Assembly (NCBI GenBank): GCA_945878925.1
Contig: CAMDXE010000004.1
Location: 1-49,595 of the forward strand
Length of the DNA: 49,595 nt
Reading direction: 5' to 3'
Origin: Chitinophaga pinensis
Lineage (GTDB): Bacteria > Bacteroidota > Bacteroidia > NS11-12g > UBA9320
Below the pieces are notes generated by a model. It worked only from the letters and a program-made list of their open reading frames with translations, was not told the origin of the DNA and ran no database searches. The stretch's first letter is position 1. Every line of letters begins with the position of its first letter. Positions 34,044-42,141 of this stretch are shown in pieces. A program made the position numbers and the translations under genes.

Positions 34044-34781
34044 TTAACCCATAATAAAGGAATGACACACAATAGCGGAGGCTATAGCGGCATTCAAACT
34101 TTCGGCATGGCCTTTTTTGGGTATCGTTATTTGATGAGTGCAAAGCTTGATAAGGTTTTCTTGAATTCCATTTGCCTCGTTTCCAATAACTATAAATCCC
34201 TCTGCCGGTTTGGAGATGGTAGCTAAAGAATGGCCGTTCATCACGCATGCATAGGAGGGCAAATTGGTTGTTTTTAAAATAGTATCAAGCGCGGTGTAAT
34301 AAAGGTTTACACGTAGAAACGAACCCATTGTGGCGGCAATAGTTTTAGGATTATACAAATCAACACAATCGGGCGAACAAAGGATGGATTTGATGCCATA
34401 CCAATCTGCAATTCGAATAATGGCCCCTAAATTTCCAGGGTCAGAAACGCCATCCAACATTAAACTTATTTGATGGTCGAAGGAGGTTATTTCAAGTGCA
34501 GGTTCCTCGAAATTAGACACTGCAATTATACCGGGCGAAGTGTCAAGCGAACTGTATTGTTTGTGTTCCTTTTCGTTTAGTATCAACACATTTGACTTGG
34601 GTAGTTTGTTTTTAAGTTTATCAAAAACAGGTTGGGTAACTAATATTTCCTCAATCGAAAACGAACTTTGGCATAACTCTAGGACTGATTTTTCACCCTC
34701 AACCATAAATTGCCCGTATCTTTGCCTATATTTTTTTTGTTTGAGACTAATTATTTCTTTTTTTCTTGAATTAGAAAGCAT
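34044..34781 (-). CDS. TrmH/SpoU family RNA 2'-O-methyltransferase
   Basis: 245 residues from ATG 34779-34781. An N-terminal L30e-like RNA-binding domain (about 1-80) precedes the SPOUT methyltransferase domain. The three SpoU motifs are clear: DGVSDPGNLGAIIRIADWYG, FIVIGNEANGI, and IPKKGHAESLNAAIASAIVC. It uses S-adenosylmethionine to methylate a ribose 2'-OH in rRNA or tRNA; the target site is not known. The frame could extend to 34970 but that would run through the divergent tamL; a TATTTTTG box 9 nt before this ATG supports the short form. Confidence 0.92.
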   Translation of the reverse strand: MLSNSRKKEIISLKQKKYRQRYGQFMVEGEKSVLELCQSSFSIEEILVTQPVFDKLKNKLPKSNVLILNEKEHKQYSSLDTSPGIIAVSNFEEPALEITSFDHQISLMLDGVSDPGNLGAIIRIADWYGIKSILCSPDCVDLYNPKTIAATMGSFLRVNLYYTALDTILKTTNLPSYACVMNGHSLATISKPAEGFIVIGNEANGIQENLIKLCTHQITIPKKGHAESLNAAIASAIVCHSFIMG

Positions 34782-34789
34782 TCTAAGGG

Positions 34790-34797
34790 CAAAAATA
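34790..34797 (-). promoter_or_regulatory. -7 promoter element of the SpoU methyltransferase gene
   Basis: Minus strand TATTTTTG, its G 9 nt upstream of the ATG at 34781. No TTTG at N19. It lies inside the 25-nt gap to tamL, so any tamL promoter must lie within the methyltransferase coding region. Confidence 0.45.
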
Positions 34798-34806
34798 CTC
34801 ATATTA

Positions 34807-37134
34807 ATGAATATTGTTATTTTGCTTTCTACGGGGTGCAATGTTCTAAAATTTGTACCCAAAGGCAGTTCATTGGTAGATGTAAATTTTGTTAAAGTTG
34901 AGGGCAACGAAAAAATTGAAGCGCTTAAAGAACAAATATTATTGGTACCCAATCGGAAAATGTTGGGCATCGTAAAATTTAATTTATGGTCATACTATGT
35001 AGGTCTTAAGCTTTTTCCAAGTGATACAGTGTCTTCAAAAATTGGAAAAAAAACTAAAAACATATTAACCGAAATAATGGGCGAAAAGCCTATCTATCTC
35101 GATACCTTATTGGTAGTCAAATCAGAAAAAAACCTAAAGCAATATTTAATACAAAAAGGATATTATCAAGCCAGCGTTTCATCGAAGGTCAAAACATATT
35201 TAAAACGCTCGTACATCACCTATACAATTAATCCAGGCAAGCCCTATGTAATTAAAGATGTGGTATTTAATGGGTCGGACCGACTGATGGACGAAGTGGC
35301 CAATAAGGTTGCAAAAAATAGCATTTTAAAACTCAGCGATAATGTGGACACTGATAAATTATCGGAGGAGCGCGATAGGCTAACAGCCGATTTTAAAAAC
35401 AACGGATTTTATTATTTTAATAAAGCGTTCATTGATTTAGTTGTGGATACTGGCGGGTATAAGAAAGGCGCAAAAATTTATTATAACATTAGCAATCCGG
35501 GCACCCTGCGAAATGCGCGTCAACAAACCATTCAAAAGGTTGTGGTTGAGATGAATTATACCCAACAATTTGGGCGACGCGATACCATAATCTATTCCGA
35601 TATTCACTACCTCTTTAACGGATACAATATAAAACCCAATATTATTAACAGGTCGATTCGCTTAAAACCTCGCGATCTTTTTTCTCAAAAACAATTAGAA
35701 GCTACCTATAAAAAATTAATAGGACTCGGGCTTTTTAAATCCGTTAGCATTGCAATAACCCCTTACAAGTCGGATACTATCAATTTATTATTGGTTCACA
35801 TTCAACTCATCCCATGTGCAAAGCACGATTTTAACTGGGAACCTCAAGCTATAACAACAGACAAGCAAACCGATTTAAACTCGCAAGATAATAATCCACG
35901 CAATTATGGCATATCCAATTCTATTATGCTCAATAATAAAAATGTATTCAGGAATGCCGAAGATTTTAACATTAAATGGCGTTTGGCGGCCGAATGGCAA
36001 TTTGGAAACAGTAAAGGCGTACCTGTTGAAATTTTAGGCCGAACCTTTAATTTGGGAAATTATGAAAGCAATTTGACTTTCGAATTATTATATCCTAATT
36101 TAGTTTGGCTGCGCAAATTGGATTTAAATTCAAATCTGCAACAAAACAGAACCTCCCTAAATTTTAACATGATTAGCGAAAAAAATTCGAATTATTATCG
36201 CCGATCGTATCCTATTAATTATACTTGGCAAACAGTTTTCGAAACCAAAAAGAAGCAGCAATTTTACCTTTACTATTCGCCTATTCAATTGAGTTTTAAT
36301 AATTCCGAAATTTCACAAAGTTTTTTAGATCGTTTAAGCCCATCGGATAGCTTGATATTAGTACGAACCTTTAGGAGCTATATAATACCATCCCAAAAGG
36401 CCTCCATTTATTTTAGCAATAAAACCAAATCGCCTAAGAAATATTGGAATATTAGGAGTAATGTGTTCGAGCTTTCGGGCAATTTGGTTGAATTGGTCTA
36501 CCAAAAAACCATGAACAATAGCAGCCAGGAAAAACTATTTTTAGGCATACCCTATTTTCAATATTTTAGATCAGACATTGATATGGTTAGGTATCAGATA
36601 TTTGGAAAAAATAAAACACTGGTTTTACGTGCGAATATGGGTATAGGAGTGCCCTATGGCAATTCGGTTATTATGCCTTTCGAGCGTCAATTTTTTGTAG
36701 GAGGCAGCAACAGTCTTAGGGCATGGAGCCCACGTGTAATCGGCCCGGGAACGTATAGAAATTCGGGAAATATTCAGATTGACAAAACGGGCGATATGAT
36801 GATGGTATTTAATGCCGAATATCGTTTTGCCATAGCACCCGGAACGCTCGACGGCGCCTTGTTTTTGGATGCTGGAAATATTTGGGAAGTTACAAAATCG
36901 GCCAACGATGAGTCAAAGTTTAAGTTGAATTCGTTCTACAAACAAGCCGCTTTAAATACAGGACTTGGGTTGCGTTTTGATTTAGAATTTTTTATATTGC
37001 GTATCGATTTTGGAATTCCCATTCACGACCCCTCAAAACCCAAAGAAGATCGTTTTGTAATCAAAGAATTTAAGTCGCTTAAATGGTTGGTAAACAATAC
37101 CCAACCCTTAATTGCAGTTGGTTTCCCATTTTAA
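34807..37134 (+). CDS. tamL: TamL: BamA/TamA-type outer-membrane assembly lipoprotein
   Basis: About 775 residues from ATG 34807. An N-terminal lipobox-like LLSTGC leads into NVLKFVPKGSSLV, a close match to the start of Bacteroidota TamL. POTRA-like domains follow (KNLKQYLIQKGYYQASV; KPYVIKDVVFNGSDRL; LEATYKKLIGLGLFKSVSIA), then an Omp85 barrel with the RGF-like loop FVGGSNSLRAWSPRVIGPGT and a C-terminal strand ending IAVGFPF. Function: outer-membrane protein assembly with TamB. The ATG leaves only ten residues before Cys, short for a signal; an upstream non-ATG start in the same frame is possible. tamB is not adjacent here. Confidence 0.88.
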   Translation: MNIVILLSTGCNVLKFVPKGSSLVDVNFVKVEGNEKIEALKEQILLVPNRKMLGIVKFNLWSYYVGLKLFPSDTVSSKIGKKTKNILTEIMGEKPIYLDTLLVVKSEKNLKQYLIQKGYYQASVSSKVKTYLKRSYITYTINPGKPYVIKDVVFNGSDRLMDEVANKVAKNSILKLSDNVDTDKLSEERDRLTADFKNNGFYYFNKAFIDLVVDTGGYKKGAKIYYNISNPGTLRNARQQTIQKVVVEMNYTQQFGRRDTIIYSDIHYLFNGYNIKPNIINRSIRLKPRDLFSQKQLEATYKKLIGLGLFKSVSIAITPYKSDTINLLLVHIQLIPCAKHDFNWEPQAITTDKQTDLNSQDNNPRNYGISNSIMLNNKNVFRNAEDFNIKWRLAAEWQFGNSKGVPVEILGRTFNLGNYESNLTFELLYPNLVWLRKLDLNSNLQQNRTSLNFNMISEKNSNYYRRSYPINYTWQTVFETKKKQQFYLYYSPIQLSFNNSEISQSFLDRLSPSDSLILVRTFRSYIIPSQKASIYFSNKTKSPKKYWNIRSNVFELSGNLVELVYQKTMNNSSQEKLFLGIPYFQYFRSDIDMVRYQIFGKNKTLVLRANMGIGVPYGNSVIMPFERQFFVGGSNSLRAWSPRVIGPGTYRNSGNIQIDKTGDMMMVFNAEYRFAIAPGTLDGALFLDAGNIWEVTKSANDESKFKLNSFYKQAALNTGLGLRFDLEFFILRIDFGIPIHDPSKPKEDRFVIKEFKSLKWLVNNTQPLIAVGFPF

Positions 37135-37149
37135 CTAAGTTTATTTCTT

Positions 37150-37157
37150 ATTTTTGC
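37150..37157 (+). promoter_or_regulatory. candidate -7 element of lysA
   Basis: TATTTTTG at 37150-37157, 95 nt before the lysA ATG. No clear -33. If used, the transcript leader of about 90 nt would carry the inverted repeat at 37185-37219. Confidence 0.4.
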
Positions 37158-37184
37158 ACGTTATTAACAAAGAGGCAAAATAAC

Positions 37185-37219
37185 TCACATTTTGAACAAG
37201 GTTGTTTGAAAATGTGAGG
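37185..37219 (+). promoter_or_regulatory. inverted repeat in the lysA leader
   Basis: Perfect 10-bp arms CTCACATTTT and AAAATGTGAG at 37185-37194 and 37210-37219, separated by a 15-nt loop that adds two more pairs (AA/TT). No T-run follows, so it is not a standard terminator. It sits between the candidate promoter and the lysA ATG, so could be an operator or an RNA hairpin affecting lysA expression. Confidence 0.5.
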
Positions 37220-37251
37220 GCCAATAAATATTAAATACCAGATTTTTAAAA

Positions 37252-38484
37252 ATGCAATTAAACAAAAACCGTTACAGCTTTGGGGGCGTCGATTTATTAG
37301 AAACAGCGCAAACTTTTGGTACACCACTTTATGTTTACGATGCCGAAACTATAAAAAAGCAGTACACCAAACTGGTTGCTGCCTTTCCTGAAGTGAAATT
37401 GAAACTAAAATATGCTTGCAAAGCGCTTAATAACATTAACATTATTAAATATTTAAAAAGTTTGGGCTCGGGCCTCGACACCGTTTCGATTGAAGAAGTT
37501 GAATTGGGCCTCAAAGCAGGGTATAGCCCTTCCGATATATTATATACGCCTAATTGTGTGGCGTTTTCCGAAATAAAACGAGCCGTCGAATATGGCGTAA
37601 TTATAAACATCGATAACCTTTCGATATTAGAGCAATTTGGCCACGAATATGGCAATTCGGTATCGTGTTGCATTCGTATTAATCCTCACATTATGGCGGG
37701 TGGAAATAGCCACATTTCGGTTGGGCATATCGATTCGAAATTTGGCATTTCTATCTATCAGGTGCCTCTAATAAAACGTATTGTAAATAATCATAAAATT
37801 AAAGTTACCGGATTGCACATGCACACCGGAAGCGATATTTTGGATGCCGATGTATTTTTGAGAGGGGCAGACCTCCTGTTTGAAGCGGCACAAAATTTTA
37901 CAGATTTAGAGTATATGGATTTTGGGTCGGGTTTTAAAGTAAGCTATAAAGAGGGCGATATTACCACTGACATTAACAAAATTGGACGTAAAATTACAGC
38001 TAGTTTCAAAAAATTAACTAAATTTTATGGCCGCGAATTAGAATTGTGGTTCGAGCCTGGAAAATTTTTAGTGAGCGAATCTGGAGTACTGTTGGTTAAA
38101 ACAAATGTGGTTAAACAAACCCTTTCTACAGTTTTTGTTGGCGTAAACAGTGGCCAAAATCATTTGCTTAGGCCTAAAATGTATGACGCCTATCACCACA
38201 TAGTAAACATAAGCAATACCAAGGGCAGCCGACGTATTTACTCGGTGGTTGGGTATATATGCGAAACCGATACCTTGGGATACGATAGAAAATTGAACGA
38301 GGTGAAAGAAGGCGATATTTTAGCCATACTCAATGCTGGCGCTTATGGATATACCATGAGTTCGAATTACAATAGCCGAACGCGCCCTGCCGAAGTGTTT
38401 ATAATAAATGGCGAAGCCAAGCTTATTAGAGAGCGCGAAACTTTAGAAGATCAATTGCGACATCAGGTTGATATTGGCTTATAA
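37252..38484 (+). CDS. lysA: diaminopimelate decarboxylase
   Basis: 410 residues, alanine-racemase-fold (type III) PLP enzyme that converts meso-diaminopimelate to lysine. PLP lysine is Lys57 in YACKALNN. The barrel motifs HMHTGSDI, EPGKFLVSESG and the CETDTLG segment from the partner subunit are present. ATG at 37252 has an AT-rich upstream and no visible Shine-Dalgarno. It stands alone after tamL. Confidence 0.95.
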   Translation: MQLNKNRYSFGGVDLLETAQTFGTPLYVYDAETIKKQYTKLVAAFPEVKLKLKYACKALNNINIIKYLKSLGSGLDTVSIEEVELGLKAGYSPSDILYTPNCVAFSEIKRAVEYGVIINIDNLSILEQFGHEYGNSVSCCIRINPHIMAGGNSHISVGHIDSKFGISIYQVPLIKRIVNNHKIKVTGLHMHTGSDILDADVFLRGADLLFEAAQNFTDLEYMDFGSGFKVSYKEGDITTDINKIGRKITASFKKLTKFYGRELELWFEPGKFLVSESGVLLVKTNVVKQTLSTVFVGVNSGQNHLLRPKMYDAYHHIVNISNTKGSRRIYSVVGYICETDTLGYDRKLNEVKEGDILAILNAGAYGYTMSSNYNSRTRPAEVFIINGEAKLIRERETLEDQLRHQVDIGL

Positions 38485-38593
38485 AATCGGCCCTAAAAAT
38501 AGAAAAGGCCGTGGCCTGATTTATCAAAAATTTAATTGTAATTTTATAGCCTAAAATAAACCCCTAAAAAACGACTAAGATATTTAATAAAAA

Positions 38594-39034
38594 ATGGCAA
38601 AAACACAAGAAACATTTAACAAAAAAGAAAAAGAAAAAAAACGATTAAAAAAGCGTCAGGACAAGCAAGTTAAAAAAGACGAGCGACGCGCTAATTCGGA
38701 AGGCGGAACTTTCGAAAGTATGCTAGCCTACGTTGATGAAAATGGAATGTTGTCGAGCACTCCTCCCGATCCAACAAAAAAGAAAGTATTTACAGCCAGT
38801 AGCATCGAAATTGGAGTTCCGAAACAGGAAGATTTAGGTCCGGTAGTTTATAATGGAAAAGTCGATTTTTATAACAATGACAAAGGATTTGGTTTTATAA
38901 TTGAGAACGACACAAAAGATAAATATTTCTTTCACGTGAATGGATTATTGCAACCCGTACAAGAAAACGATTTAGTAACCTTCGAACTTGAACAAGGTCA
39001 AAAAGGAATGAATTGTGTAAGAGTGAAAAAATAA
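38594..39034 (+). CDS. cold-shock-domain protein with basic N-terminal extension
   Basis: 146 residues. Residues 1-35 are very lysine-rich (KKEKEKKRLKKRQDKQVKKD), a probable nucleic-acid-binding tail. The C-terminal cold-shock domain (about 85-146) has RNP1 KGFGFI and RNP2 YFFHV. It probably acts as an RNA chaperone. A gene of this length and layout is common in Bacteroidota. It ends at a strong bidirectional terminator. Confidence 0.93.
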   Translation: MAKTQETFNKKEKEKKRLKKRQDKQVKKDERRANSEGGTFESMLAYVDENGMLSSTPPDPTKKKVFTASSIEIGVPKQEDLGPVVYNGKVDFYNNDKGFGFIIENDTKDKYFFHVNGLLQPVQENDLVTFELEQGQKGMNCVRVKK

Positions 39035-39049
39035 CAAAAGACAAAACAT

Positions 39050-39087
39050 AAAAAAAAGGATTCAAACCAGTTTGAATCCTTTTTTTT
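39050..39087. terminator. bidirectional rho-independent terminator
   Basis: Stem GGATTCAAAC / GTTTGAATCC (39058-39067 and 39070-39079), flanked by seven A before and eight T after, so each strand has a T-run after the hairpin. It lies between the convergent cold-shock gene and the coiled-coil gene and ends both transcripts. Confidence 0.92.
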
Positions 39088-39105
39088 ATGCCTTTTATTT
39101 TAAAT

Positions 39106-40059
39106 TTAGCGAAGTATAAAGGATGCTCTTCCCATCAATTTTTCGTTGTGAATGAGTTCGATTGAATACGTACCTTTTTTAAACGCGGCTTTCTGCGAAT
39201 AAAATATAGTTGCCTTTACCGCTTCATTTTGAAAATCAATGGTTTCGACCATGGTAGAAAGTTTATCGGTATCAGTTAAAGTTTCATTATTATTGGTTAA
39301 TACCTCGTTGTTAATACCTATTAAACGAACCGTCACTTCTTTGTTTCCGGCTTCTACCAAGTCGTTTGCAAGGATGGTAAAGCTTATCTTTAATTTAGTC
39401 GTTTTAAAGGCTTTAAAAGTTTCTTCCTCAGCAGATCCTTTTTTGCGCATTCCAATAACTTTTAAATCGGAGGCACTAAGCGAACTATTTTTTATCTTTT
39501 CTTGCAATACATTTTTTTGATCTTCAAATTCGGTGGCTTTGCTGCGCGCTTCTTCGGCACTGCTTTCGGTTTCCAATACTTTGGCTATAAGCTCTTGATT
39601 GCTGGCCGTTAATGAATCAGATTTGGTAATAAGCATTTGATGAAGGTCCTTAAGGCGTTCAATCTCAGCTTTAGCTTCACGCAAGGCTTTAGGATTGCCA
39701 AGGCCGCCCGACTTAATTTTTCGTAATAATTCTAAAGTTTTGGCATCGAGCTTTGCTTCCAAATCCATGTTATTGGCCAATAAACTTGCGTTGTTCTGAA
39801 TGGCTTCTTCTAATTTGGCCTTTATTTCATCCAACTCGCGTTTTAGCATCTTTTTTTCTTCGCTGTGTTTGGCTACAGCGTCTTTATAAATCGATTCATA
39901 AGATTGCCCATCGGCAGCATGCGTCGAATCGTAATATTTAGAATATAAATAACCCGTAGCGCAAAGCGACAGGACTAATAGAATAGGAAAGACAATCCAC
40001 CATAAAGGCCATTTTTTGTCGTTTTCCTCTTGATTATAAGGAGCTGTTTCTTCTGACAT
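39106..40059 (-). CDS. single-pass membrane protein with long coiled coil
   Basis: 317 residues. A short cytoplasmic N-terminus precedes one helix (about 17-41, WPLWWIVFPILLVLSLCATG). A long coiled coil (about 55-200) of Glu/Lys/Leu heptads follows, then a C-terminal domain (about 200-317) predicted as beta sandwich (TTKLKISFTILANDLVEAG, VTVRLIGINNEVL, KGTYSIELIH). It resembles a Bacteroidota family of unknown function (motif SDLKVIGMRKKGS). It could be a periplasmic scaffold. No signal cleavage is predicted. Confidence 0.82.
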   Translation of the reverse strand: MSEETAPYNQEENDKKWPLWWIVFPILLVLSLCATGYLYSKYYDSTHAADGQSYESIYKDAVAKHSEEKKMLKRELDEIKAKLEEAIQNNASLLANNMDLEAKLDAKTLELLRKIKSGGLGNPKALREAKAEIERLKDLHQMLITKSDSLTASNQELIAKVLETESSAEEARSKATEFEDQKNVLQEKIKNSSLSASDLKVIGMRKKGSAEEETFKAFKTTKLKISFTILANDLVEAGNKEVTVRLIGINNEVLTNNNETLTDTDKLSTMVETIDFQNEAVKATIFYSQKAAFKKGTYSIELIHNEKLMGRASFILR

Positions 40060-40125
40060 TATAATTTTTAAATTAAGTTTGACTGCAATGTTACTAAATT
40101 TATCTGTCGATTAAACGTATGGCGC

Positions 40126-40800
40126 TTATGATTTTGTAGAAAAAAATTTATTTTTAACAATTTCAATGCCAATTGGGATTACCGAAATAAAAATAATGCC
40201 CACAACCACTAATTCGAAATTTTGTTTAACCACGTCCATTCCTCCAAACCAATAGCCAGCCAATGTAGCAATGCTCACCCAAAGGATGCCACCAATAATA
40301 TCGTAGCCCAAAAATCGGCTATATTTCATTTCGCCAACCCCGGCTACAAAAGGAGCAAAGGTTCGTACAATGGGTACAAAACGAGCAAGAATTATGGTTT
40401 TTACCCCATATTTATCATAAAATTTTTCGGTTTTAGCTATGTATTTAGGATTGACAATTGGCTTGCCTCTAAATTTCCATTGAATGGCTTTGTCGCCTAC
40501 GAATTTTCCAATCCAATAATTGGTATTGTCGCCCAAAACAGCTGCAATAATTAATAAAACAATTAAATAAACGATGTTAAAATTACCCAAAGCCGCAAAA
40601 CTACCGGCCACAAATAGTAAAGAATCGCCTGGCAAAAAAGGCATAACTACTATTCCAGTTTCAACAAAAATGATTAAAAATAAAATGGCATAGGTCCAGG
40701 CTCCATAATTGTCGAGCAATATTTTTAGGTTATCATCTAAATGAAGAAAATAGTCAACAAAATGTAAAAAATAGTCGCTTAAGCTTTGTAGTAATTCCAT
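40126..40800 (-). CDS. DedA family membrane protein
   Basis: 224 residues from ATG 40798-40800. DedA/SNARE-associated fold with several hydrophobic segments and signatures FLPGDSLLFVAGSFAALG and ARFVPIVRTFAPFVAGVGEM, including the conserved Glu/Asp-Arg pair. These proteins act in membrane homeostasis, and some are phospholipid (undecaprenyl phosphate or phosphatidylethanolamine) flippases. A frame to 40848 would add 16 residues, but a TATTTTTG box 7 nt upstream of this ATG favours the shorter start. Confidence 0.93.
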   Translation of the reverse strand: MELLQSLSDYFLHFVDYFLHLDDNLKILLDNYGAWTYAILFLIIFVETGIVVMPFLPGDSLLFVAGSFAALGNFNIVYLIVLLIIAAVLGDNTNYWIGKFVGDKAIQWKFRGKPIVNPKYIAKTEKFYDKYGVKTIILARFVPIVRTFAPFVAGVGEMKYSRFLGYDIIGGILWVSIATLAGYWFGGMDVVKQNFELVVVGIIFISVIPIGIEIVKNKFFSTKS

Positions 40801-40806
40801 GGGTTG

Positions 40807-40814
40807 CAAAAATA
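40807..40814 (-). promoter_or_regulatory. -7 promoter element of the dedA-family gene
   Basis: Minus strand TATTTTTG, its G 7 nt before the ATG at 40800. At N19 the -33 position reads TTTA, one mismatch from TTTG. This predicts a near-leaderless transcript. Confidence 0.5.
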
Positions 40815-40905
40815 GATAAATGTGCGCAAGCAATAAAATTCCTTGCATTTTTTAGGCTTAATTTTCATAAGTTCAAAAATAAGCGTGATAATTAAAATCA
40901 AATTT

Positions 40906-40913
40906 TAGATTTG
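40906..40913 (+). promoter_or_regulatory. -7 promoter element of mtgA
   Basis: TAGATTTG (TAnnTTTG), its G only 5 nt before the ATG at 40918, predicting no leader. The second in-frame ATG at 40930 would give a leader of about 12 nt, so the start is uncertain. No -33 box at N19. Confidence 0.45.
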
Positions 40914-40917
40914 CGGA

Positions 40918-41646
40918 ATGTTAAAAGCAATGGCCAATTGGGTAATATGGAAACTAATAAAGCGCATCAGTATTTATTTTTTGGCAATTTCCTTATTGCT
41001 CGTTATGGTTTTTAAATGGATTCCAGTACCCATAACTCCTTTAATGATAAGCCGATGCATTGAACAAAAAGCCGAGGGCGAATCTTTAAAGTTAAATAAA
41101 GATTGGGAATCCTTGGATAACATCTCTAATTCGCTGCAGTTGGCTGTGGTATGTACCGAAGATCAAAATTTTTTGATTCACAACGGGTTTGATTTCACAG
41201 CTATTAAAAAAGCCTTGGCCGAAAACAAATGGAAAAAGAGAAAACGGGGAGCCAGTACAATTAGCCAACAAACTGCCAAAAATTTATTTTTATGGCAGGG
41301 GCGAAGTTGGTTGCGCAAAGGACTCGAAGTGTATTTTACATTTTTGATTGAGATCTTTTGGAGCAAGGAGCGCATCATGGAAGTGTATTTAAACATTATT
41401 GAAATGGGCGATGGCGTTTATGGCGCCGAAGCGGCTTCACAGACATATTTTCATAAATCGGCCGATGAACTATCAAATAAGCAAGCTGCTGCTATTGCAG
41501 CTATCTTGCCAAATCCTCGAAAATTTTCGGCCACCAATCCAAGCCATTACACCCAAAAACGACAACGATTTGCCATGCGACAAATGAGGTTTTGGGGAGG
41601 AGTATTAAAATATGAAAAGGCCCAATCCATGTCCGTTAACGATTAA
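40918..41646 (+). CDS. mtgA: monofunctional biosynthetic peptidoglycan transglycosylase
   Basis: 242 residues, GT51 family. It polymerises lipid II into glycan strands at the inner membrane. One N-terminal helix (about 16-38) anchors it. GT51 motifs: CTEDQNF with catalytic Glu81, RGASTISQQTAKNLFLW, RKGLEVYFTFLIE, and RIMEVYLNIIEMGDGVYGAEAA. No transpeptidase domain follows, so it is the monofunctional type. A second ATG (40930) is an alternative start. Confidence 0.95.
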   Translation: MLKAMANWVIWKLIKRISIYFLAISLLLVMVFKWIPVPITPLMISRCIEQKAEGESLKLNKDWESLDNISNSLQLAVVCTEDQNFLIHNGFDFTAIKKALAENKWKKRKRGASTISQQTAKNLFLWQGRSWLRKGLEVYFTFLIEIFWSKERIMEVYLNIIEMGDGVYGAEAASQTYFHKSADELSNKQAAAIAAILPNPRKFSATNPSHYTQKRQRFAMRQMRFWGGVLKYEKAQSMSVND

Positions 41647-41712
41647 ATCATATTCCATTAAACGTCTATCATTTAAAATGGTTCTTAATTGCATAAAAGT
41701 GTTTTAAAACCG

Positions 41713-41744
41713 TTTTGAAGATTCTGTAATTTCATCTAATTTCG
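41713..41744 (+). promoter_or_regulatory. promoter of the nuo operon
   Basis: TTTTG (41713-41717), 19-nt spacer, TAATTTCG (41737-41744, one mismatch to TAnnTTTG). It ends 22 nt before the nuoA TTG and is the only promoter-like sequence before the operon. Confidence 0.6.
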
Positions 41745-41765
41745 CGTACTTTTATTAAAAACCCA

Positions 41766-42131
41766 TTGAACGCACCTGCCAATTATTTGCCAATATTAAT
41801 TCAAGCTGCTGTTGCACTTGGTTTTGTCGGTTTTGTGCTCATCGTAACCCATATTCTTGGACCCTACAAAAAAACCAAAAATAAACAGGATAACTTCGAG
41901 TGTGGAATTGAAGCCAAGGGAAATGCACGCATTCCGTTTTCGGTTAAATATTTTATGACAGCCATTTTATTTGTGCTGTTCGATGTAGAAATTATTTTCT
42001 TTTACCCTTATGCTGTAAATTTTAAAGAAATGGGTCAAGCAGGATTTTTAGCGGTATTAATGTTTGTTGGGTTTTTTATGATTGGTTTTTTATATGTTTT
42101 GAAAAAAGGAGCCTTCGAATGGGACGATTAA
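41766..42131 (+). CDS. nuoA: NADH-quinone oxidoreductase subunit A
   Basis: 121 residues, three transmembrane helices. Conserved loop DNFECGIEAKGNARIPFSVKY and helix VLFDVEIIFFYPYA mark NuoA (ND3), part of the membrane arm near the quinone channel of complex I. The start is TTG at 41766; no ATG precedes the first helix. It leads the nuo operon, 10 nt before nuoB. Confidence 0.96.
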   Translation: MNAPANYLPILIQAAVALGFVGFVLIVTHILGPYKKTKNKQDNFECGIEAKGNARIPFSVKYFMTAILFVLFDVEIIFFYPYAVNFKEMGQAGFLAVLMFVGFFMIGFLYVLKKGAFEWDD

Positions 42132-42141
42132 TAACTAATCT

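Noticed and set aside
34540-34806. N-terminal extension of TamL by 89 residues
   Set aside because: It is antisense to the methyltransferase gene and has no lipoprotein-type features.
34782-34970. N-terminal extension of the SpoU methyltransferase
   Set aside because: The extension runs through tamL on the opposite strand and past its own promoter; no homologous residues are recognisable.
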